From Rhodospirillales bacterium (GTDB taxonomy: Bacteria; Pseudomonadota; Alphaproteobacteria; Rhodospirillales; Magnetospirillaceae), in the NCBI GenBank assembly GCA_014380005.1, contig JACMKT010000062.1, positions 1-43,625 on the forward strand: 43,625 bases of DNA, given 5' to 3'. Of this stretch, positions 38,272-43,625 are shown piece by piece. The notes under the pieces were generated by a model. It saw nothing but the letters and a program-made list of their open reading frames with translations. It made no database searches and was not told where the DNA came from. The translations under genes were made by a program, and so were the position numbers. Position 1 is the first letter of the stretch, and every line of letters starts with the position of its first letter.

Positions 38272-40584
38272 ATGCGTATGGTGTGGTCGTCGTTCATCGC
38301 CCTGGCAACAGCCGGAACGCTTGCCGGCTGTGGCGGCGGAGGCGGTGGTGGCGGTGGCGGCGGAAGCGGTAGCGGGACCGCCGGACGCGACGGATTGATA
38401 ACGTCGACGGTGCGTTCCGGAGCGGCGGATTTCACCGCCGAGGCGGCGCGTAATTACGGGCTGGCCCAAGTGGGCGCACTGGGTCCCTTTGCGGCCAACC
38501 GGGCCGGCGCCGGCGTTACGGTGGGCATCATCGACACCGGCATCGATTTAGAGCATCAGGATTTCATTGGAGCCATCGACCCCAACAGCACCGACATCAT
38601 TTCCGGCATCAACGCCAATGTGGATGACCATGGCGGCCATGGCACCGCCGTGGCCGGTGTCATCGGCGCCCGTGCGGACGGCTATGACGCCCGCGGCATA
38701 GCCCCCGAATCCACCTTGCTGGCGGTACGGTCCGAGTATGCATGCTCGCCCGGTTGCGGCTTTTACCATTCCGATTTGGCGCGGGCGACCACCTATGCCG
38801 CCGACCACGGCGCCAAGGTGTTGAACTTCTCTTTGGGCGGCAACGGCGTCGATCCCGATTGGCAAACGGCACTGACCAACGCGCTGACTCCCGGAATGCT
38901 GGCCGACGGCATCACCTTCGACCCGGCCAAGGAACGCGTCATCGTCGCCGCCGCCGGCAATAGTGGCGGCGCCAATCCCATCGACCCCGCCGCCTGGCTG
39001 GCCAGTGCCAGCGGACAAGGGCGCGGCTTGGCCGTGGGCGCGGTGGGCACCGATGGCGTCACCCTGGCGTCGTTCTCCAACAAGGCCGGCACCGCCAAGG
39101 ATTACTTCCTGGTGGCGCCCGGCGTCAGCATCGTCAGTTCGGCCAATGGCGGCGGCACCCGCGCGGTCAGCGGCACCTCGTTCTCCGCACCCGCCGTCAG
39201 CGGCGCGGCGGCGGTGGTGTGGGGCGCCTCGCCCTTCCTGACCGGCAAGCAGGTGGTGGACATCCTGCTCAACTCCGCCACCGATCTGGGCGCCGCGGGC
39301 GTGGACGACACCTACGGCCACGGTCTGCTGAACCTGGACGCAGCCTTGCAGCCCCTGGGCCTTGCCAGCATCCCCACCGGCAGCACGGTCAGTTCCGGCG
39401 GCGCGGCGTTGGCCTCCACCTCGCTCAGCCTGGGCGGGGCCTTCGGCGATGCGCTCAGCAAAGGCGGGCCGCTCAGCCAAGCCATGTTCCTGGATGCCTA
39501 TGGCCGCCCGTTCAACGCCGATCTGACCGGCACCGTGCGCACCCAAGCCAAAAGCGACCCGCTCGCCGGCTGGCTGGGGCCGAATAAAAGCGAAATCACC
39601 ACCACCACCCTGGCCCAAGGCACCTCCGTGACCCTGGCGGCGCCCCCGGTTCTGGAACCGCAATTCGACGTCAGCGGCCAACCCGGCGAAGCATCCCGCG
39701 CCCCCCGCTTCGCCTTGTCCACCAACGTGGGCGGCAACCGCCTGGGGCTGGCGCGCGGCTTCGGCCTGGACCAGATGACCGGCCTTGCCGCCGCCCAGCC
39801 CGAACTGGCCGGCACCGGCATGAGCGGCAGCCTGTTGTCCTCGCCCTATCTGGCCCTGTCGGGCGACGGCACCGCCATGTCGGCGGGACGCGATCTGGGC
39901 GACGGCGTGTCCCTGACCTTGGGCTTGAGCCAGGACGGCGGCACCCGCTCGGGCCAGGAAGAAGCCGAACCCGACCGCAAGGCCGCCCTGGCCGAGGCGA
40001 CCAAGCGGTTCCAGGACGGCAGCGTGCTGGGTGCCCAATTGGGCAGCCTGACCGAGGCATCGGGGCCGTTGAACTCCAACTCGCACGGCGCCTTCGATTT
40101 CGACCGCCAAGCCGACACCCTGTTCCTGGGCTTCTTCGGTGCCACTCCGCTGAACGACCGGGTCACCCTGTTCGGGCGGTGGGGCCTGGGCATGACCGAT
40201 GGCGCTGCCTTGCGCTCGGCCCTGGTGCAGGATTCCACCGATGTCACCAGCCAATCCTTCGCCCTGGGCGCCTCGGTCCGTGATGTGGGGATGGACGGTG
40301 ACCGCCTGACCTTCACCACGTCGAAGCCGCTACGGGTCAGTTCGGGTTCGGCCTCGCTGGCGGTGCCGGTGGGACGCACCATGGACGGCACCGTGCTGTA
40401 CCGCGACGAGCGGGTGCGGCTGTCGCCCAGCGGCTCCGAGACCGATTTCGAGCTGTCTTGGGCGGTGCCGGTGGGCGAACGGCAGCATCTGGTGTTGGGC
40501 GGTCTGGTGGCGCTGGAGCCCGGCCATGATGCCAGCGCAGCCCCCGCTTTCGCCGGAGGTGCCAAATACCGCCTGACTTGGTGA
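38272..40584 (+). CDS. Lipidated subtilisin-like (S8) serine protease with beta-rich C-terminal region
   Basis: 770 residues. The start at 38272 has GGAG seven bases upstream and gives a lipoprotein signal ending LAGC (Cys20), at once followed by eleven consecutive glycines. The S8 triad is Asp88 (IIDTGID), His123 (GGHGTAVAG) and Ser303 (GTSFSAP). The catalytic domain ends near residue 365. The remaining ~400 residues are Gly/Thr/Ser-rich and beta-prone, with alternating hydrophobic strands and a terminal aromatic residue ('AGGAKYRLTW'), as expected of an outer-membrane barrel. Lipobox plus subtilase plus barrel is the layout of the Neisseria autotransporter NalP. Whether the barrel forms is not provable by eye. 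Confidence 0.87.
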   Translation: MRMVWSSFIALATAGTLAGCGGGGGGGGGGGSGSGTAGRDGLITSTVRSGAADFTAEAARNYGLAQVGALGPFAANRAGAGVTVGIIDTGIDLEHQDFIGAIDPNSTDIISGINANVDDHGGHGTAVAGVIGARADGYDARGIAPESTLLAVRSEYACSPGCGFYHSDLARATTYAADHGAKVLNFSLGGNGVDPDWQTALTNALTPGMLADGITFDPAKERVIVAAAGNSGGANPIDPAAWLASASGQGRGLAVGAVGTDGVTLASFSNKAGTAKDYFLVAPGVSIVSSANGGGTRAVSGTSFSAPAVSGAAAVVWGASPFLTGKQVVDILLNSATDLGAAGVDDTYGHGLLNLDAALQPLGLASIPTGSTVSSGGAALASTSLSLGGAFGDALSKGGPLSQAMFLDAYGRPFNADLTGTVRTQAKSDPLAGWLGPNKSEITTTTLAQGTSVTLAAPPVLEPQFDVSGQPGEASRAPRFALSTNVGGNRLGLARGFGLDQMTGLAAAQPELAGTGMSGSLLSSPYLALSGDGTAMSAGRDLGDGVSLTLGLSQDGGTRSGQEEAEPDRKAALAEATKRFQDGSVLGAQLGSLTEASGPLNSNSHGAFDFDRQADTLFLGFFGATPLNDRVTLFGRWGLGMTDGAALRSALVQDSTDVTSQSFALGASVRDVGMDGDRLTFTTSKPLRVSSGSASLAVPVGRTMDGTVLYRDERVRLSPSGSETDFELSWAVPVGERQHLVLGGLVALEPGHDASAAPAFAGGAKYRLTW

Positions 40585-40646
40585 TGACGAACGGGGGAAG
40601 CTCTGGCATTCTCCTCCACCGGGGATAATCCTTGGTGGAGGGGAAC

Positions 40647-41738
40647 ATGGCCGCCGGAACAAGCTTCGCTGACGCCACTGCTAGCTATGAAACTTGGATG
40701 GCGAGCCGTTTTTCCCCCGTGGACAAGGCGCTCGCCTTTCGCCGTGAGGCCCTGTCCGCCGATCCGTTTTCCTTCCTGCGCGGCACCTTCTATTGGTGGC
40801 TAGTGCGCTGGGACGCCCTGATGCCGGCGCCGGTGCGCGATGCGCCCGCTATCCTGGCGGTGGGCGATTTGCACATGGAAAATTTCGGCACCTGGCGCGA
40901 CCGCGAGGGCCGGCTGGTGTGGGGCATCAACGATTTCGACGAATGCCACACCTTCCCCATCACCCTGGATTTCGTGCGTTTGGCCACCAGCATCCTGCTG
41001 GCCATCAACGAAGGCTATCTCAAGTTCAACCGCCGCGAAGCCTGCGCGTCGCTGCTTGCCGGCTATAACGCCAATCTGATCAAGCGCGAGGGGCGCCCGG
41101 TGATCCTAGAGGGCGACGCCGCCTGGATACTGCCCGCCGCCACCCCGCACTGGTCCAAGACCGCGCGCTACTGGCGCAAGGAATTCGGCAAGTTGGAAGC
41201 CGCCCACGGCATGGACGACCTCAGGGAGTTGCTGGCCGAGCGCATGCCCGAAGGTGTTCCCATCGACGAATTTCTGGACCGTTGGAACGCCGGCAAGGGC
41301 TCGCTAGGGCGGCCGCGCGCCGTGGCCCTGGGCAAGTGGCGCGGCGGGCCGGTAGCGCGCGAAGGCAAACGCACGCTGCCGTCTGCCGGTGTGTGGCACG
41401 CGGGCGGCGATGCCTTGGGCGACGCCATCCTGGATTACAGCATGATCCTGGCCTCGTCCTATCGGGCCTTCGATCCCTGCTTCATGCTGACCCCCGACTG
41501 GGTGATCCGCCGCTTGTCGCCGGAAAATCACAAGATCAACATGGACCAGCTTAAAGGCCATGTGGAAGCCGAAGCGCTGATCCGCTGGATGGGCTGGGAA
41601 TTGGCCAACATCCATCGCGGCCAAGCCGGCCGCCACGACATCGAAGACTGGCTGGCCGCCCTGCCCCCCGGCTGGCTATACGATTCCGCCCGGACCATGG
41701 CGGAGGCCACGAAAAAGGATTGGAAGGCGTTTAAGTAA
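40647..41738 (+). CDS. DUF2252 family protein
   Basis: 363 residues from the ATG at 40647, which follows GGAGGGGAAC; a GTG at 40632 within that site is rejected as start. The family blocks 'DPFSFLRGTFYWW', 'VGDLHMENFGTW' (72-83) and 'GINDFDEC' (93-100) are clear. 'GDLH..N' and 'DFD' recall the catalytic and metal motifs of aminoglycoside-phosphotransferase-like kinases, so a kinase-like activity on a small substrate is a fair guess, though DUF2252 has no established reaction known to me. It follows the protease gene by 62 bases on the same strand. Confidence 0.85.
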   Translation: MAAGTSFADATASYETWMASRFSPVDKALAFRREALSADPFSFLRGTFYWWLVRWDALMPAPVRDAPAILAVGDLHMENFGTWRDREGRLVWGINDFDECHTFPITLDFVRLATSILLAINEGYLKFNRREACASLLAGYNANLIKREGRPVILEGDAAWILPAATPHWSKTARYWRKEFGKLEAAHGMDDLRELLAERMPEGVPIDEFLDRWNAGKGSLGRPRAVALGKWRGGPVAREGKRTLPSAGVWHAGGDALGDAILDYSMILASSYRAFDPCFMLTPDWVIRRLSPENHKINMDQLKGHVEAEALIRWMGWELANIHRGQAGRHDIEDWLAALPPGWLYDSARTMAEATKKDWKAFK

Positions 41739-41743
41739 AGCGG

Positions 41744-42157
41744 TCAAAACGGCCGACCGTCCCCGTATCTGCCGGTGCCCAGGTGCAGGTCGCGTTCATT
41801 GACTAGGCAGGTGGCACCATCGCCGCGCAACCTGCCGCCCAGCGGCTTGGCCACCGCGTTGACCATGCAGGTCTGCGCGCAGGCTGACGCGCAAATTTCG
41901 ATCTGATTGTCGTGTCTCTCACTGGCGCCCACATCCACATAGCCGTGCATGGCCTTGATCTCGGCGTCGGAATACAGGCCGGCCACGGCGCGGGGGTATT
42001 CGGCCAGCATGCGTTGGGGGGTGATGTCGGAACAGCCGCAGCTGGCGACCAGCCCGAGAAAACGCCCCATGCGATTGGGCGAGGCCGGCTGGTCGGCGGA
42101 TGGCAGGGTGCAGGACGACAGAAATGCAGCCAGCGCCAGGATCGAAAGGGCTTTCAT
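41744..42157 (-). CDS. Cysteine-rich lipoprotein of unknown function
   Basis: 137 residues from the ATG at 42157, preceded by GGAGG. The signal peptide ends in a lipobox (LSSC, MKALSILALAAFLSSC). The mature part has seven further cysteines in the patterns SCGCSD, ICASACAQTCM and TCL, which could form disulfides or bind a metal or heme; no CxxCH is present. It is preceded on the same strand by the small membrane protein and sppA genes. It converges with DUF2252 with only five bases between stops. No family recognised. Confidence 0.75.
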   Translation of the reverse strand: MKALSILALAAFLSSCTLPSADQPASPNRMGRFLGLVASCGCSDITPQRMLAEYPRAVAGLYSDAEIKAMHGYVDVGASERHDNQIEICASACAQTCMVNAVAKPLGGRLRGDGATCLVNERDLHLGTGRYGDGRPF

Positions 42158-42178
42158 GGGGGAAGCCTCCATCGGTAC

Positions 42179-42421
42179 TCAATATGGGCAGTTAACGCGC
42201 CCGCACGGCCCCAATTTCGGCGAACGGAAGGTGTTGCAGATGGAGCATTTTTCCAGATCCTGCACGCTCTCGCCATCGGCCACCGGCTCGAAGCGGGGCT
42301 TGTCACCTGCCGGTGCGCGCGCGTCACGGCGCTCACGCAACTCGGTCACGCGCTGAAGATATTTGAAGCCGAACCAAACGATGGCGACGGCGACGATGGT
42401 GAGCAGGATTTTTGCGAACAT
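42179..42421 (-). CDS. Small single-pass membrane protein with paired cysteines (80 residues)
   Basis: From the ATG at 42421 the frame begins with one membrane segment (MFAKILLTIVAVAIVWFGFKY), then a charged stretch (LRERRDARAPAGDKPRFEPV) and a C-terminal Cys-rich end, 'CSICNTFRSPKLGPCGRVNCPY', with spacing C-x2-C-x10-C-x4-C. This suggests a small zinc-ribbon-like or metal site facing the cytosol or periplasm. It lies 40 bases after sppA and 21 bases before the Cys-rich lipoprotein. Longer readings that start inside sppA in another frame are shadows. Similar PP0621-like small Cys proteins occur in proteobacteria; I am unsure of that match. Confidence 0.75.
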   Translation of the reverse strand: MFAKILLTIVAVAIVWFGFKYLQRVTELRERRDARAPAGDKPRFEPVADGESVQDLEKCSICNTFRSPKLGPCGRVNCPY

Positions 42422-42461
42422 GGCCGGGAGTTTGGACTCAGGTTGTCGGGTGGTCAATAAC

Positions 42462-43298
42462 CTACAAACCCCAGCGCCCCCAGGCCATGCGCTCCTCCAC
42501 CGCCGCCAGCAGATCGGGCGCGAGGCTCGACGGCCCAAACCAGCGGCGCCATGGCGGGCGGCGCTGACCCACCAGACGCAGGCGGACCTTTTCGCCGAAG
42601 CGGGCGCGCATGGTGGAACGCAGATCGCCCAAGCCGTCCACCAATCCGTTGTCCAGCGCTTGGCGCCCAGTCCAGATATCGCCGTTGAACAGGGCCTCGT
42701 CCGCCCCCACCAGCTTGCCCTGGCGGCGGTCGCGCACCCAGGATTTGAAGCCGTCATGGATATCGGCCTGCAACGCCTCCAGCCGGGCCACATCCTCGGG
42801 CCGCTCGGGCAGGAACGGGTCCAGCAGGCGTTTGCGTTCGCCCTGAGTGTGGACGCGGCGTTCGATGCCCAAGCGCTCAATGGCCTCGGTGAAGCCGAAG
42901 CCGGCGGAGACCACGCCGATGGAGCCGACGATGGAACTGGGATCGGCGATGATCTCGTCCGCCGCCGCCGCCAGCCAATAACCGCCCGAGGCCGCCACGT
43001 CCTCGACGAAGGCGATCACCGGGATTTTCTTTTCCTCGGCATGCTGACGGATGCGCTTGCCGATGAGCGAGCTTTGCACCGGCGACCCGCCGGGCGAATT
43101 CACCACCAGCGCCACCGCCGCCAACCGCTTGGGCGCAAAGGCGGCCTTAAGGATGCCGGCTTGATTGGCAAGGTTGATGCCGCCCCGCAGCATCCCCCCG
43201 CCAGCGGCGATCAAGCCGGACAACCGAACCACGCTGACCAGGGGCGGCGGGTTGGTGATGCGTTCGACCAGATCGTTGAAGCTGTCTGCGATGTCCAT
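42462..43298 (-). CDS. sppA: Signal peptide peptidase SppA-type serine protease (S49), short form
   Basis: 278 residues. The S49 core is present: 'VALVVNSPGGSPVQSS', then 'VIAFVEDVAASGGYWLAAAADEIIADPSSIVGSIGV' with nucleophile Ser104, and 'TQGERKRLLDPF' with general base Lys156. The spacing of 52 residues equals that of the Bacillus SppA Ser-Lys dyad. The protein lacks the duplicated N-terminal half of E. coli SppA and shows no obvious membrane anchor; residues 20-35 (LVSVVRLSGLIAAGGG) are only weakly hydrophobic. It would degrade remnant signal peptides or small membrane proteins. No Shine-Dalgarno is visible before the ATG at 43298. Confidence 0.92.
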   Translation of the reverse strand: MDIADSFNDLVERITNPPPLVSVVRLSGLIAAGGGMLRGGINLANQAGILKAAFAPKRLAAVALVVNSPGGSPVQSSLIGKRIRQHAEEKKIPVIAFVEDVAASGGYWLAAAADEIIADPSSIVGSIGVVSAGFGFTEAIERLGIERRVHTQGERKRLLDPFLPERPEDVARLEALQADIHDGFKSWVRDRRQGKLVGADEALFNGDIWTGRQALDNGLVDGLGDLRSTMRARFGEKVRLRLVGQRRPPWRRWFGPSSLAPDLLAAVEERMAWGRWGL

Positions 43299-43625
43299 GG
43301 GGAGAAGATAAAGCGCTTATGCGGCGGTGCAAGGGGTCTAACGGTTGGTCAACCACAGCGCCCTCGCCGTCATGGCCAAGCTTGACCCACGACTGTCCGG
43401 TTTAAATTTAACGTGAACGATATGGCGGCAGTGAGCGCGGCTTCTGCTTTGAAACTGGACACGAATGAACGCGAATAAGAACGAATGGGTCAGGACAAGC
43501 GACCCAGGCGGTGCGCCTAAAATTCGTTCTTATTCGTGTTCATTCGTGTCCAACCTTCCTATGCATGACACCGAATAAGCTTCTCCTTCAGGCACTTACG
43601 CTTTAACAAGCGCCCTTAGGTTCAC
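43299..43625. other. Non-coding end of the window
   Basis: Upstream of sppA, 327 bases without a credible gene. Besides the inverted-repeat element listed separately, the stretch is AT-richer than the genome around it, with GTTTAAATTTAAC at 43399-43411. No promoter for sppA stood out. Confidence 0.6.
43456..43552. repeat. Large inverted-repeat element (31-base arms) with two inner hairpins
   Basis: Bases 43456-43486 and 43522-43552 are reverse complements over 31 positions with a single mismatch, which would be a G-T pair in one strand's transcript. The 35-base centre holds GGGTC/GACCC (43487-43491 with 43501-43505) and GGCG/CGCC (43507-43510 with 43514-43517). The arms contain three spaced CGAAT units. 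The whole folds into a long stem with a forked head, as in repetitive palindromic elements or small non-autonomous mobile elements. Confidence 0.85.

Noticed and set aside
38548-40254. 568-codon minus-strand frame opposite the subtilase gene
   Set aside because: Shadow frame; the plus strand carries a complete S8 triad and signal peptide.
42179-42880. 233-codon reading that starts inside sppA in another frame
   Set aside because: Only its last 80 codons look like a protein; the first part is an out-of-frame reading of the S49 protease.

Overview
The window reads as a GC-rich alphaproteobacterial chromosome, most likely a Rhodospirillales member of the Magnetospirillum type. The reasons are the homospermidine synthase/ornithine decarboxylase pair with a long speF-type RNA leader, the KorAB 2-oxoacid:ferredoxin oxidoreductase next to a Chromatium-type ferredoxin, and the overall codon style. 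I ran no database search, so the genus is an inference.

Layout. 1-1029 (minus): prkA, interrupted by an in-frame TAG and cut by the window edge. 1648-7205 (plus): a polyamine block with a COG4091 oxidoreductase, an agmatinase-family enzyme, an ornithine decarboxylase behind a ~350-nt leader that contains a well-formed 18-codon upstream ORF, and homospermidine synthase. 7365-7910: a small unknown gene and a 2[4Fe-4S] ferredoxin, separated by a shared terminator. 8196-10775: korA-korB. 10776-11201: a scar made of an IS21-type remnant (istB piece plus right-end repeats) and the 3' part of a tRNA-Val(GAC). 11202-14542: a two-gene unit, a RecQ-like helicase fused to a phosphoribosyltransferase-like domain, followed by a DprA-like protein.

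14539-28773 is the most unusual part. A minus-strand five-gene operon encodes an 1801-residue LEPR-motif/DUF4347/Ig-repeat protein, a TolC-like lipoprotein, a small HlyD-like adaptor, a GAF-like/HlyD adaptor and a PqqD-like/M50 protease/HlyD fusion. No ABC ATPase is present. Divergent from it stand three tandem Tail-Collar proteins and a DUF6916-like protein. I read this as one candidate export/surface-display locus that lacks a conventional energy source. The DUF4347 domain carries a His/Cys pair in a setting like clan CD peptidases, and the adaptor fusion carries a site-2-protease active site, so proteolytic processing is plausible.

28838-34027 holds a GNAT acetyltransferase and a YhaO/YhaN (SbcD/SbcC-like) nuclease pair. 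34108-34451 holds two tiny overlapping lipoprotein genes. 34558-35891 is an AT-richer two-gene cassette (354-residue unknown plus a HicA-like small protein), probably acquired. The rest holds a PRC-barrel-like exported protein, a TauE/SafE transporter, a rhodanese, a lipidated subtilase with a beta-rich C-terminal region (NalP-like layout), a DUF2252 protein, a Cys-rich lipoprotein, a small membrane protein with paired cysteines and a short SppA. The window ends with a striking 31-bp inverted repeat that encloses two smaller hairpins.
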